Origin: Lewinellaceae bacterium
GTDB lineage: Bacteria; Bacteroidota; Bacteroidia; Chitinophagales; Saprospiraceae
Reading direction: 5' to 3'
Assembly (NCBI GenBank): GCA_016713985.1
Contig: JADJOD010000003.1
Span: 210,467 to 274,466, forward strand
DNA length: 64,000 nt
This document shows positions 39,258 to 48,283 of this stretch, one piece after another (the stretch's first letter is position 1; each line of letters opens with the position of its first letter). The notes under the pieces were generated by a model. That model searched no databases. It saw only the letters and a list, made by a program, of their open reading frames with translations, and had not been told where the DNA came from. Made by a program: the position numbers and the translations under genes.

Positions 39258-39322
39258 GTGCAGGTGGCAGGTGGCAGGTGGCAGTGGCAGTGGCAGTGGC
39301 AGTAGCAGTAGCAGGTGGCAGT
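39258..39322. repeat. GGCAGTGGCAGTGGCAG word repeat
   Basis: About nine degenerate copies of GGCAGT or GGCAGGT begin 12 bp before the start of the ATPase gene. The rest of the 274-bp spacer (39323-39520) shows no gene. Confidence 0.75.
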
Positions 39323-39520
39323 AACGGATGACACTGCTGCTGTCCTGTTTTCCGCTTTCAAAAAAGCAGCCTTCACAATCTGCCGGCTTTCTGGAAAATC
39401 GGCTGAATATCAGAAGGTTAGTTAATGAGCCGGACAAATTGTTGGGCTGCCTTTTCGATCCGCGTAGTTTTTGTTTTTAGTTGTTGCCCGCTTAATGACA
39501 ACGGTGTGTTTGGGTACCGT

Positions 39521-40198
39521 TTATACGTGAAAATTCTCCGTGACGACTTTGCCGTCGAATAAATTGACGATCCGGTGGGCGAAACCGGCATCGTGTGGCG
39601 AGTGGGTCACCATGATGATGGTGGTACCGCCCTGGTTGAGTTGGGTCAGCAGATTCATGACTTCGAGGCCGTTGGTGGAGTCGAGGTTACCGGTCGGTTC
39701 GTCGGCAAGAATCACCTTCGGGTTGGCCACCACGGCCCGCGCGATGGCGACACGTTGTTGTTGTCCGCCCGAAAGTTGCTGCGGGAAGTGGTTGCGGCGG
39801 TGCATGATGTTCATCCGTTCGAGTTGCGCCTCCACTTTCTTTTTGCGGTCGCCGGCGGGTGTTTTCAGGTAAAGCAGCGGCAGTTCCACGTTTTCATAAA
39901 CCGTGAGTTCGTCGATCAGGTTAAAGGACTGAAACACAAAACCGATATTTCCCTTGCGCAGGTTGGCCCGCTGGCGTTCGCTCATTTTGGCCACTTCGGT
40001 GCCGAAGAAATGATATTCTCCTTCCGAGGGGTTGTCGAGCAGGCCGAGGATATTGAGCAAGGTGGATTTTCCGCAGCCGGAAGGGCCCATGATGGCGACA
40101 AATTCGCCGGGCTGAATTTCCATATTGATCCCGTTGAGGGCTGTGGTTTCCACTTCGTCGGTGGTGAAAAGTTTATGCAGGTTGTGCGTTTTTATCAT
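39521..40198 (-). CDS. ABC transporter ATPase (MacB/LolD type)
   Basis: The 225-aa ATPase has Walker A MGPSGCGKSTLLNI (38-51), Q-loop FVFQSFNLIDEL, canonical signature LSGGQQQRVAIARA, Walker B VILADEPTGNLDS and switch His in MVTHSPHD. Such ATPases energise MacB or LolCDE-type permeases that move lipoproteins, peptides or antibiotics across the envelope. It is 107 bp downstream of the HlyD adaptor gene and 274 bp upstream of a second, more divergent ATPase. No permease is in the set. The MacB-type permease at 60188 is distant and its link is unproven. Confidence 0.9.
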   Translation of the reverse strand: MIKTHNLHKLFTTDEVETTALNGINMEIQPGEFVAIMGPSGCGKSTLLNILGLLDNPSEGEYHFFGTEVAKMSERQRANLRKGNIGFVFQSFNLIDELTVYENVELPLLYLKTPAGDRKKKVEAQLERMNIMHRRNHFPQQLSGGQQQRVAIARAVVANPKVILADEPTGNLDSTNGLEVMNLLTQLNQGGTTIIMVTHSPHDAGFAHRIVNLFDGKVVTENFHV

Positions 40199-40305
40199 GG
40201 CTGCAGGTGTTGTTGTCGTTAACTTTGATAAAAGTTTTCTTGATGCTTGTATTATTTTAAAGACTGGACGCCCTGGATTTGGGGCGACCGTGCCGTTCGG
40301 GAGCG

Positions 40306-41556
40306 TTATTGAAGATTTAATACATCCTTGTCCCCAAAATTTTCATACGAACTGGTCACCACTTCTTCTCCGGGTTCCAGCCCGCTGAGCACTTCAAAAT
40401 ACTGCGGATTTTTGCGCCCGAGGCTAATGTCGCGTTTTTCGGCGCGTGATCCGGATTTGTTCACCACGTACACCCAATTGCCGCCGGTATCGCTGAAAAA
40501 GCCGCCGGTGGGCAATAAAACCGCTTCCGCGGGTTTGCCCAGTTGCAGGCGCACCGGCACCGACTGCCCGCGGCGGATACCTTCGGGTATTTTGTTTCCA
40601 AAAGTCATATCCACTTCAAAACGGCCGTTCGTGACTTCCGGATATACTTTTGACACGACTAATTTTGTCGTCGCGCCGTTAAATTCGAAAGAGCCTTCCA
40701 GTCCCGGGAAAATGCGCGAAATATAGTGTTCGTCCACTTCCACCCGCATTTTGAAGCCGTTGAGGTCGTCGATCTGGCCGATGTTCTGACCGGCAATGAT
40801 GCTGGCGCCGATCTCGACGTCTACCCGCGAAAGTAGCCCCGAAACGGGGGCTTTTACCGACAGGTTTTCGAGATTTTGCTTCATCATAGTGAGATTGAGA
40901 CGGGTGCGGTCGAGGGTGCCTTCCAGTTGTTTGATCTGGATGATGCTGTTTTCTTCCTGGAATTTCTGGTTTTCCACTTCGATCTCGCGCTGCTGTGTCA
41001 GTCGTTCGAAAATGATTCTGGTGCGGGTAAATTCCTGTTCGCTGATGACGTGGTCGGCGAACAGTTTGGCGTTGCGCTCGTGGTCGTCTTTGGCCTGCCG
41101 GATCTGGTAATCCAGTTCGGAGAGCGTTTTTTTCAGGGTGAATTTATCCTAGCGCAGGCGCAGGCGGGTATTCTCCAGGTTGTTGATCAGGTCGTACATC
41201 TCGGTTTCGCGGTTCACGAAGTCGAGCATCAGGCGCTGATTTTCTAGTTTCAGGATCAGGTCTCCCTTTTTTACCGATGCGCCGCCGTCCAGCAGTTTTT
41301 CTGCAACATACCCGCCTTCAATGGCGTCGAGTTGGTAGGTTTTTAGCGGTTGCACCACGCCTGTGACCACGATAAACTCGTCGAAAACGCCGCGTTCCAC
41401 CTTGGAAACGGTGATCTTTTCCCGGTCGACGTTCAAACTGCTTTGCCGGCCCGACCATCCGATACTATATACGGAAAATGCCAAAAATGCCAATATGCCG
41501 ATCCCGAGCGCGACACGCTGAAGCGTCCATTTTTTCTTTTGAATGGGTCTGTCCAT
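40306..41556 (-). CDS. HlyD/MacA-type membrane fusion protein, internal amber codon
   Basis: One frame runs from ATG 41556 to 40306, interrupted by a single TAG at 41149-41151. Its two halves are in the same frame and join as RLRLR-stop-DKFTLKKTLS, where CAG (Gln) would be expected. The intact protein has about 415 aa. It has an N-terminal anchor (VALGIGILAFLAFSVYSIGW) and a lipoyl-like hairpin (YVAEKLLDGGASVKKGDLIL), followed by a coiled-coil stretch and a beta-barrel domain ending EEVVTSSYENFGDKDVL. It bridges an inner-membrane exporter to an outer-membrane channel. This is a substitution, not a homopolymer error, so it may be a real nonsense mutation. Confidence 0.75.
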
Positions 41557-41562
41557 TGTTGA

Positions 41563-41662
41563 AAGGTTTCATGGTTTAAGGGGGTTTAAGGGTTTCAGGG
41601 GTTTCAGGGTTTAAGGGTTTAAGGGTTTCAGGGTTTAAGGGGGTTTAAGGGTTTAAGGGTTG
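41563..41662. repeat. Tandem word repeat GGTTTAAGGGTTTCAGGG before the HlyD gene
   Basis: About twelve degenerate copies of GGTTTAAG/GGTTTCAG end 7 bp before the HlyD start (minus strand). Same word family as before parA and thiL. The following 41663-41890 is AT-rich and shows no gene. Confidence 0.8.
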
Positions 41663-41891
41663 GGCAAAATATGCCGGGCGGGACAAATGCGGGAGGTTTT
41701 TTTAGCCGGATATCCCGCCCTGGCACAGCAGCAATCCAATCAAACTTTCACTGTGCTTAAAGTGAACCTCGTGCCAAAATTGTAATTAATTAAAATTCAA
41801 CGACTTAATGCCTTGTAATTTCTGCCTCCTTCGTTCGCTTATGAACATTGGTGTCCGAAAATGAACACCCGTTCAAAAAAAATCCCTTGAT

Positions 41892-41923
41892 TTGCACACC
41901 CTTAGCGACGGGCATTGTCTTTG
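41892..41923 (+). promoter_or_regulatory. Candidate promoter of the NtrC-like regulator gene
   Basis: TTG (41892-41894), a 21-base spacer and TGTCTTTG (41916-41923), which is one mismatch from TAnnTTTG. It lies 71 bp before the ATG at 41994. No convincing -24/-12 sigma-54 promoter was seen in the spacer. Confidence 0.35.
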
Positions 41924-41993
41924 CGGCAGGTACGCCGCGAACCCGGCTTCCGGAAAGAGGTCTTCTTGCGGAAGTTTAGTCCGAGTGTACACC

Positions 41994-43373
41994 ATGGAAA
42001 TGAATCAAGCCAACATCCTCATCGTGGACGACAACCCCGGCGTGCTCAGCGCCGCGAAGTTGTTCCTGAAGCGTCATTTCGCTGAAGTGGACACCACCCG
42101 CGACCCGGAAGAAATTCCCGGATTTTTGAAAGAAAAACGCTACGCCGTTATTCTGCTCGACATGAATTTTGGCCGCAGTGCCAAAAACACCGGACAGGAA
42201 GGCTTTCACTGGCTGGAAAAAATCCTGGAAATCGATCCCCTGGCGGTGGTTGTGCTCATCACGGCGTACGGCGACGTGGAACTGGCCGTCAGGGCCATCA
42301 AAAACGGCGCTACTGATTTTGTGCTGAAACCCTGGGACAACGATAAACTGCTCGCCACACTTCATTCCGCCCTGAAACTCAAAAACAGCCAGGATGAAGC
42401 CGACCAGTTGAAATCCAAACAATTGGGGCGCAACATCGCCCAGACCCGCGACCTGCCCGAGATCATTTTTAAAAGTCGCGCGATGGAGCAGGTGTTCGAA
42501 ACCGTGCAACGGGTGGCTGAAACAGACGCCAACGTGCTGCTGCTCGGCGAAAACGGCACGGGCAAAGACCTGGTGGCACAGGCTATCCACAGCCAGTCGA
42601 ACCGCGCGCAGGAGAATTTTGTGAAGGTCGACCTCGGCGCACTCACCGAAAGCCTGTTCGAAAGTGAATTGTTCGGTCACATCAAAGGCGCCTTCACCGA
42701 TGCCCGGGAAGACCGCCCCGGCCGTTTCGAAGCAGCCGACGGCGGCACTATTTTTCTCGACGAGATCGGCAACCTCGCCCTCGGGCAACAGGCCAAATTG
42801 CTCACGGTGTTGCAAAACCGCACCGTTACCCGGGTCGGCTCCAACCGCGTGCGTCCCGTGAACGTACGTGTCATCGCCGCGACCAACCAGAACCTGTACG
42901 AATCTGTCGCCAACCGCAGTTTCCGGCAGGACCTGCTGTACCGGATCAATACCATCGAAATACAACTCCCGCCCCTGCGCGAGCGCACGGACGACATCGA
43001 ACCGCTGGCATTGCGTTTTTTGCAACAATTCGCCCAAAAATACAACCGCTCCGTGTCAGGCCTCAGCGCAGCCCTGCTCAAGGAAATGCACCGCTACCCC
43101 TGGCCCGGCAACGTCCGCGAACTCCAGCACGCCGTGGAACGCGCCGTCATCATGGCAAAAGGCGACAAACTTCAACCCGAAGACTTCTTTTTCCGCCAGC
43201 CCGGCGCAGAAGAACAAAACGGCGATTTTCCCACCATGAACCTCGACGACATGGAAAAACAATTGATTATGAAGGCCTTGCAAAAATATCACGGCAACAT
43301 CACTGAAGCGGCGCAAGAACTCGGGCTGACGCGGGCTTCGCTGTACAGGAGGCTGGAAAAGTATCATTTGTGA
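41994..43373 (+). CDS. NtrC-family sigma-54 response regulator
   Basis: The start is ATG 41994 (MEMNQANILIVDDNPGV), giving 459 aa. A receiver domain carries D12-D13 and the phosphorylation site D56 in VILLDMNFG. The AAA+ domain follows, with GENGTGKDLVAQAI (Walker A) and the sigma-54-binding GAFTDA loop in FGHIKGAFTDAREDR. GTIFLDEIGNL is the Walker B. A Fis-type helix-turn-helix ends the protein (NITEAAQELGLTRASLYRRL). When phosphorylated it activates sigma-54 promoters. The sensor kinase gene starts 31 bp later and the HlyD-ABC set is divergent, so that set is a likely target. Confidence 0.95.
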   Translation: MEMNQANILIVDDNPGVLSAAKLFLKRHFAEVDTTRDPEEIPGFLKEKRYAVILLDMNFGRSAKNTGQEGFHWLEKILEIDPLAVVVLITAYGDVELAVRAIKNGATDFVLKPWDNDKLLATLHSALKLKNSQDEADQLKSKQLGRNIAQTRDLPEIIFKSRAMEQVFETVQRVAETDANVLLLGENGTGKDLVAQAIHSQSNRAQENFVKVDLGALTESLFESELFGHIKGAFTDAREDRPGRFEAADGGTIFLDEIGNLALGQQAKLLTVLQNRTVTRVGSNRVRPVNVRVIAATNQNLYESVANRSFRQDLLYRINTIEIQLPPLRERTDDIEPLALRFLQQFAQKYNRSVSGLSAALLKEMHRYPWPGNVRELQHAVERAVIMAKGDKLQPEDFFFRQPGAEEQNGDFPTMNLDDMEKQLIMKALQKYHGNITEAAQELGLTRASLYRRLEKYHL

Positions 43374-43404
43374 GTATTGCACTCGCCTGACTTACCTTGG
43401 GACC

Positions 43405-44817
43405 ATGTTTTCGTTTCGATCCTTTCCTGTTGCTCTCGCCATGCGTATTTCCCTGCTTGCGGCATTCCTGGCAGCGGCAGCCTATTATATTTTAAGAACG
43501 GAAAAAGGCGGCCTGCTTCCGGCGCTGGTATTTTTAATCGCCGCCGTCGCCACCGCGTTCAGCCTTTACCGCTACGTCAACGACACCAACCGCCGCCTCG
43601 CCCGGTTTTTTGAAAGTGTGCGGTATTCCGACTTCGCCATCCGGTTTTCATCGGCCAAAGAAAAGGGCGACGCCTTCGCCGATGTGAACCGCCAGTTCAA
43701 TGAAGTACTCGAAGCGTTCCGGCAGACCCGCGCTGAAAAGGAGGCTAACCTCTTGTTTTTGAACACGATGGTGCAACACCTCAGCACGGGTTTGCTGGCA
43801 TTCGACGCCCAGATGAACGTGCTGGTTTCGAACAACGCCGCCTTTCAGTTGCTCGGCGTCTACCGCCTGCACCACCTGCACGACCTGCCGGAAAGGCACG
43901 GCACGCTGGTGCGATTCGTCCGCGACCTGAGTTCAAAAGGCAAAATCCTGTATCAGCCCGAACCCGGCCGCCAACTGTCCATTCAGGGCGTGAGCCTCAA
44001 CCTGCAGGGCCGGGCCGTGCGCCTGCTCACCCTTCAGAACATCCACCCCGAATTGCAACGCAAGGAACTCGATGCCTGGCGCAACCTCACCCGCGTTTTG
44101 CGCCACGAGATCATGAATTCGGTGACGCCCATCGTTTCGCTGGTGGAAACCGCGCAGGACATCGTTCAGTACGATCTCGAAAAAAACGCCGCGACGGCCG
44201 ATCTTTCCGAAGCGCTCGAAGTGGTGGCGGCCCGCAGCCGGGGCCTGGTCAATTTTGTGGAGGCCTACCGCTCGTTCACCGCCGTTCCGCCGCCGAAACC
44301 CGAACATTTTTCTGCGCAAAAATTGCTCGACCGGGTGCTTTCGCTAACTTTGGCAGAGCATAAAGATTTGAAAATCAGCATAGAAGCATTTGTAAAACCC
44401 GAAGACCTGCAACTGCACGCCGACCCGGCCCAACTGGAAATGATTCTTCTGAACCTCGTCAAAAATGCACGGGAAGCCCTGGTCGGCGGCAGCAAGGATA
44501 CGGACAATGAGCGGGGCAATTTTTTCAGCGAACTGCCCCTGGCCAGCGACCGGCAGGCGGTCGCTACCGGTGATCCGCGGATCACCCTTCGCGCCGGCGC
44601 CGACGCCAAGGGGCATGCTTTTATCGAAGTGGAAGACAACGGCCCCGGGGTGCCGCCCGAACTCCTGGAAGAAATATTTATCCCGTTTTTTACCACCAAA
44701 ACCACCGGAACCGGCGTCGGGCTCAGCATTTCCCGCCAGATCATGCAACTGCACGGCGGCGATATCCGGGTAAGCACGGTGCCGGGCGGCGGAGCGCGGT
44801 TTGTGCTGGAGTTTTGA
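43405..44817 (+). CDS. Sensor histidine kinase (NtrY-like)
   Basis: The 470-aa protein has two N-terminal transmembrane helices (residues 8-30 and 37-56), with almost no periplasmic loop. A HAMP/PAS-like stretch follows, then the H-box LRHEIMNSVTP (H234) and the ATPase motifs LVKNAREAL, EDNGPGVPPE, PFFTTKTTGTGVGLSIS and GGGARFVLEF. It phosphorylates the response regulator encoded 31 bp upstream. The short periplasmic loop suggests that it senses a membrane or cytoplasmic signal. Confidence 0.92.
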   Translation: MFSFRSFPVALAMRISLLAAFLAAAAYYILRTEKGGLLPALVFLIAAVATAFSLYRYVNDTNRRLARFFESVRYSDFAIRFSSAKEKGDAFADVNRQFNEVLEAFRQTRAEKEANLLFLNTMVQHLSTGLLAFDAQMNVLVSNNAAFQLLGVYRLHHLHDLPERHGTLVRFVRDLSSKGKILYQPEPGRQLSIQGVSLNLQGRAVRLLTLQNIHPELQRKELDAWRNLTRVLRHEIMNSVTPIVSLVETAQDIVQYDLEKNAATADLSEALEVVAARSRGLVNFVEAYRSFTAVPPPKPEHFSAQKLLDRVLSLTLAEHKDLKISIEAFVKPEDLQLHADPAQLEMILLNLVKNAREALVGGSKDTDNERGNFFSELPLASDRQAVATGDPRITLRAGADAKGHAFIEVEDNGPGVPPELLEEIFIPFFTTKTTGTGVGLSISRQIMQLHGGDIRVSTVPGGGARFVLEF

Positions 44818-45141
44818 TGACGGCATCCAATACGCGCGCTTTTTTATAAATAACTCAAGTAGCGACTTGCCGAATAAACAGGATGGGAAGACGGATTGAA
44901 CGGATAAAACGGATTTTTTACAGCCCCCATGATTTTAATAAAACACGGTCAAATCAGCCGAACCCGGTTCATCCACCTGGCCATTCCGCTGCGGGGGTAT
45001 ATTGAGTGCCATGTAGGATAATTAATTGATTATCAATGCAAAAATGATTCCGCTTATTTTTTACAAAAAAAATATTCGGGCAAAAATCTCCCTCATTATC
45101 AACCTGTTATGAATTTTTCCGGGAAAAAGTTTGCAACTCCC
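44818..45141. other. Intergenic stretch before rplM
   Basis: No gene is seen. It holds an ACGGATTGAACGGATAAAACGG word repeat (about 44890-44920), and the rest is AT-rich. A rplM promoter follows at 45142. Confidence 0.5.
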
Positions 45142-45172
45142 TTGCACAGCCCGTGTCGTCGCATTACCTTTG
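45142..45172 (+). promoter_or_regulatory. Promoter of the rplM-rpsI operon
   Basis: TTG (45142-45144), a 20-base spacer and TACCTTTG (45165-45172) match the Bacteroidota consensus exactly, 81 bp before the rplM start. Confidence 0.65.
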
Positions 45173-45253
45173 CGCGCTCTTTTGAAAAAGGGGCATATAA
45201 GTTTGGGGTTTGAACTCCGGACTTTCAACTTCGAACTAAAATAATTTAAAGGA

Positions 45254-45697
45254 ATGAATACGCTGAGTTACCGGACGGAATCCGTCAGTGCGGAAAAAGC
45301 GGAACGCAAATGGTACATCGTGGACGCCGAGAATCAGGTGACCGGACGTCTTTGCGCCCACATTGCCACGATCCTGCGCGGAAAAAACAAACCGTCTTAC
45401 ACCCCCCACGCCGACACGGGCGATTATGTGATCGTGATCAACGCCGATAAAGTGCGTTTCACCGGCCACAAATGGGAACAAAAAGAATACAAAGACTACT
45501 CGCTTCACCCCGGCGGCCTGAAGGTCGTTCTGGCGGAAGAAATGCTGACCAAATTCCCGGAACGCATCATTGAACGCGGCGTAAAAGGTATGTTGCCCAA
45601 AACCAAACTGGGCCGCGCCATGATCAAAAAATTATTCGTGTACGCCGGCACCGAGCATCCGCACGTTGCCCAGAAACCCGAAGCAATCAAATTCTGA
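45254..45697 (+). CDS. rplM: Ribosomal protein L13
   Basis: The 147-aa protein carries the L13 wording KWYIVDAENQVTGRLCAHIA, ILRGKNKPSYTPHADTGDYV, VINADKVRFTGHKWEQK and ERGVKGMLPKTKLGRAMIKK. It is an early assembly protein of the large subunit that contacts 23S rRNA. rpsI follows 61 bp downstream, the conserved L13-S9 pair. A consensus promoter lies upstream. It is preceded by AT-rich leader sequence. Confidence 0.97.
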   Translation: MNTLSYRTESVSAEKAERKWYIVDAENQVTGRLCAHIATILRGKNKPSYTPHADTGDYVIVINADKVRFTGHKWEQKEYKDYSLHPGGLKVVLAEEMLTKFPERIIERGVKGMLPKTKLGRAMIKKLFVYAGTEHPHVAQKPEAIKF

Positions 45698-45758
45698 GAC
45701 AGGCATCAAAAACAACCTGTTCTGAAAATTCAATCATTCTGAAAATTCTGATCCAGAC

Positions 45759-46145
45759 ATGGAAATGATAAATGCCGTAGGGCGCCGTAAAACCGCAGTG
45801 GCCCGCGTCTATCTGATGAAAGGGGAAGGCAAAGTCACGGTGAACGGCAAAGACTACCGCGAATACTTCCCGCAGATCCACGTACAACACAACGTTGTGG
45901 ATCCCTTCGCCGCCATCGGCGCCGAAAATATCTACGACCTCAAAATCAACGTACGCGGCGGCGGCTACAAAGGCCAGGCCGAAGCCATTCGTATGGGAGT
46001 CAGCCGCGCACTGGTAAAACTCAACGAAGAATTCCGCAAACCGTTGAAAGCCAAAAAATTCCTCACACGCGACAGCCGCGCTGTGGAACGCAAAAAATAC
46101 GGCAAACCGAAAGCCCGCAAGCGCTTCCAGTTCTCCAAACGATAA
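45759..46145 (+). CDS. rpsI: Ribosomal protein S9
   Basis: The 128-aa protein begins MEMINAVGRRKTAVARVYLM and ends with the basic tail RKKYGKPKARKRFQFSKR, whose C-terminal Lys/Arg residues reach into the decoding centre. The middle holds VVDPFAAIGAENIYDLKINV and GGGYKGQAEAIRMGVSRAL. It is part of the 30S head. It is co-transcribed with rplM. The spacer from rplM holds two TTCTGAAAATTC words. Confidence 0.97.
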   Translation: MEMINAVGRRKTAVARVYLMKGEGKVTVNGKDYREYFPQIHVQHNVVDPFAAIGAENIYDLKINVRGGGYKGQAEAIRMGVSRALVKLNEEFRKPLKAKKFLTRDSRAVERKKYGKPKARKRFQFSKR

Positions 46146-46146
46146 T

Positions 46147-46258
46147 TTGGTTATCGATTATTGGCTGGTGGTTATTCGTTATTGGTGGTGTCATTTCATT
46201 GATTTTCCGATTAATACAAATAACCAATAACCAGCAACCAATAACTAATAACCAACAC
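46147..46258. repeat. Inverted word repeat between rpsI and rpsB
   Basis: The left arm (46148-46190) reiterates GGTTATTGG and GGTTATTCG. The right arm (46218-46257) reiterates AATAACCAATAACCAGCAAC. The two can fold into a long hairpin. Confidence 0.8.
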
Positions 46259-46297
46259 CCAACTTCAACTTCAAACTTTAAATTTCGCTTTTGAACA

Positions 46298-47023
46298 ATG
46301 CAAAAGCCTACCTATAAAGAATTGCTCGACGCAGGCTGCCACTTCGGTCACCTGCGCAAAAAGTGGAACCCGAAAATGACTCCCTATATCTTTATGGAGC
46401 ACAAGGGTATCCACATCATCGACCTGAATCGCACGGCAGAATGCCTCGAACGCGCCGCCGCCGCCATGAAAGCCATGGCCAAAAGTGGTAAAAAGATCAT
46501 GTTCGTCGCTACAAAGAAACAAGCGCGTGCCATCGTACAAAAAGCGGCCGAAAGCGTGGGTATGCCCTTCGTGACGGAACGCTGGCTCGGCGGTATGATG
46601 ACCAACTTCATGACCATCCGCAAGTCGGTGAAAAAAATGCAGGGCATCGAACGAATGCTGGCGGACTCCACACTCACCAGCATCACCAAAAAAGAACGCC
46701 TCACGTTGAGCCGCGAACACGCTAAAATGGACAAGCAACTCGGTGGTATCGCCAACCTGAACCGCCTGCCCTCCGCCGTGTTTATCGTGGATATTCACCA
46801 CGAACACCTTGCCCTGGCGGAAGCGCGCAAACTGCACGTCAAAACCTTCGGCATGGTGGATACCAACTCTGATCCCACCCAGGTGGATTTCCCCATCCCG
46901 AGCAATGACGACGCTTCAAAAGCGATCTCGTTCATCACCAACTACCTCGCGGATGCCATCCGGGAAGGACTGGAAGAACGCAAAGCCATGAAGAGTGAAG
47001 AAAAAGAAGGCGCTGAAGCATAA
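46298..47023 (+). CDS. rpsB: Ribosomal protein S2
   Basis: The 241-aa protein starts MQKPTYKELLDAGCHFGHLR and contains KWNPKMTPYIFMEHKGIHII, RWLGGMMTNFMTIRKSVKKM and LPSAVFIVDIHHEHLALAEA. It binds the 30S subunit late in assembly. It precedes tsf, the usual bacterial order rpsB-tsf. A palindromic repeat island separates it from rpsI, and another separates it from tsf. The acidic tail (SEEKEGAEA) is normal for Bacteroidota. Confidence 0.97.
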   Translation: MQKPTYKELLDAGCHFGHLRKKWNPKMTPYIFMEHKGIHIIDLNRTAECLERAAAAMKAMAKSGKKIMFVATKKQARAIVQKAAESVGMPFVTERWLGGMMTNFMTIRKSVKKMQGIERMLADSTLTSITKKERLTLSREHAKMDKQLGGIANLNRLPSAVFIVDIHHEHLALAEARKLHVKTFGMVDTNSDPTQVDFPIPSNDDASKAISFITNYLADAIREGLEERKAMKSEEKEGAEA

Positions 47024-47027
47024 GGCT

Positions 47028-47160
47028 TATTGCTTTACTGTTTCATTGCTGCATTGTTTCACTGTTTCACTGGTTTTATTGCTTTATGCCGGCGGTTTTT
47101 GCATTGTTGAACAATCCCGACAATGAAGCAATGCAGCAATAAAACAATGCAGCAATGAAT
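47028..47160. repeat. Inverted word repeat between rpsB and tsf
   Basis: The left arm (TTATTGCTTTACTGTTTCATTGCTGC pattern, 47028-47080) pairs with the right arm (AATGAAGCAATGCAGCAATA pattern, 47120-47158). It is unusual inside a ribosomal operon. Confidence 0.75.
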
Positions 47161-47197
47161 CAACCTAACAAACAATACTTAACCATTTATATTGGAC

Positions 47198-48022
47198 ATG
47201 GTAAAAATTTCAGTTACCGATATTCAGAAGCTCCGCGAAACCAGCGGCGCCGGTATGATGGATTGCAAAAAAGCCCTTGAAGAAGCCGGCGGTGATTTCG
47301 AAGGCGCTCAGGACTGGCTTCGCAAAAAAGGCATCGCTAAAGCGGCCAAACGGGAAGACCGGGAAGCCAAAGAAGGCGTGGTTATCGCTGTTGCCAATGC
47401 CGATCAGACACGTGGCGTGGTGGTAGCCCTCAACTGCGAAACCGACTTCGTGGCCCGCAACGATAACTTTATCGGAATAACCGCCAAAATAGCGGATATC
47501 GCGTTAAATAACTTCCCGGATTCCTTAGAAGCACTGCTCGACCTGCCTTTTGAAGGCGGCGTAAACATCCGCGAAAAAGTAGGCGAACAAAACGGCATCA
47601 TCGGCGAAAAAATCGAACTCGGCCGTTACGAACGTATCGAAGGCGCACAAGTGCTTACCTATAACCACTCCAACAACAAACGTTCGGTACTTGTGGCGCT
47701 GAGTATGACGGGCCAGGACGAAGCGGGCCGCAACGTGGCCATGCAGATCGCAGCCATGAGTCCGGTGTCCGTAGGAAAAGACGACGTGGACCAGAAGATG
47801 ATCGAAAAAGAGATCGAAATCGGCAAGGAACTCGCCCGAAACGAAGGCAAACCCGAAGATATGCTCGAAAAAATCGCCCTCGGACGCCTCAACAAATTTT
47901 TCCAGGACAGCACGCTGCTCAGCCAGAAATATGTAAGGGGCGCCGGCGAAACGGTGGATCAATACCTCCGCGGCCTGAACAAAGACCTCACGGTAACGGC
48001 GTTCAAACACGTGGCGCTGTAA
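47198..48022 (+). CDS. tsf: Elongation factor Ts
   Basis: The start is ATG 47198 (MVKISVTDIQKLRETSG), giving 274 aa; a TTG two codons earlier is less likely. The signature ISVTDIQKLRETSGAGMMDC leads into the UBA-like domain. The Phe-containing EF-Tu contact GVVVALNCETDFVARND follows. It catalyses GDP release from EF-Tu. The downstream terminator at 48064 closes the operon. Confidence 0.96.
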   Translation: MVKISVTDIQKLRETSGAGMMDCKKALEEAGGDFEGAQDWLRKKGIAKAAKREDREAKEGVVIAVANADQTRGVVVALNCETDFVARNDNFIGITAKIADIALNNFPDSLEALLDLPFEGGVNIREKVGEQNGIIGEKIELGRYERIEGAQVLTYNHSNNKRSVLVALSMTGQDEAGRNVAMQIAAMSPVSVGKDDVDQKMIEKEIEIGKELARNEGKPEDMLEKIALGRLNKFFQDSTLLSQKYVRGAGETVDQYLRGLNKDLTVTAFKHVAL

Positions 48023-48063
48023 ATTTTCGACAGCACCCGCCAACGATAAAATGATATGACTGC

Positions 48064-48095
48064 GAGAGCGACGGGCAACCGCCGCTCTTTTTTTA
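48064..48095 (+). terminator. Rho-independent terminator after tsf
   Basis: The stem AGAGCG and CGCTCT with inner GC pairs is followed by seven T residues, 41 bp after the tsf stop. Confidence 0.75.
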
Positions 48096-48283
48096 TGCCC
48101 GATTGCGATTCCGGTTTCGGGCAATAACAAACTTTCATGTCTGATTTCCCGCAGAGGAACGGGGAGTTTGCACGCGGAGGGACGCAGGGTTATGTCTCTT
48201 ATCAGCCATAATGGTAGATAATGCCCGGCGAATAATAGCCCGACGCATTAACTCCGGCTAACTGTGCTTTTCTTCGCATCGTT

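Noticed and set aside
41700..41990. Sigma-54 promoter (TGGCAC near 41720)
   Set aside because: No TTGC element at the required spacing; a TAnnTTTG-like box fits better.
44818..45253. tRNA or small RNA gene upstream of rplM
   Set aside because: No cloverleaf or T-loop wording was found; the region is AT-rich leader and promoter.
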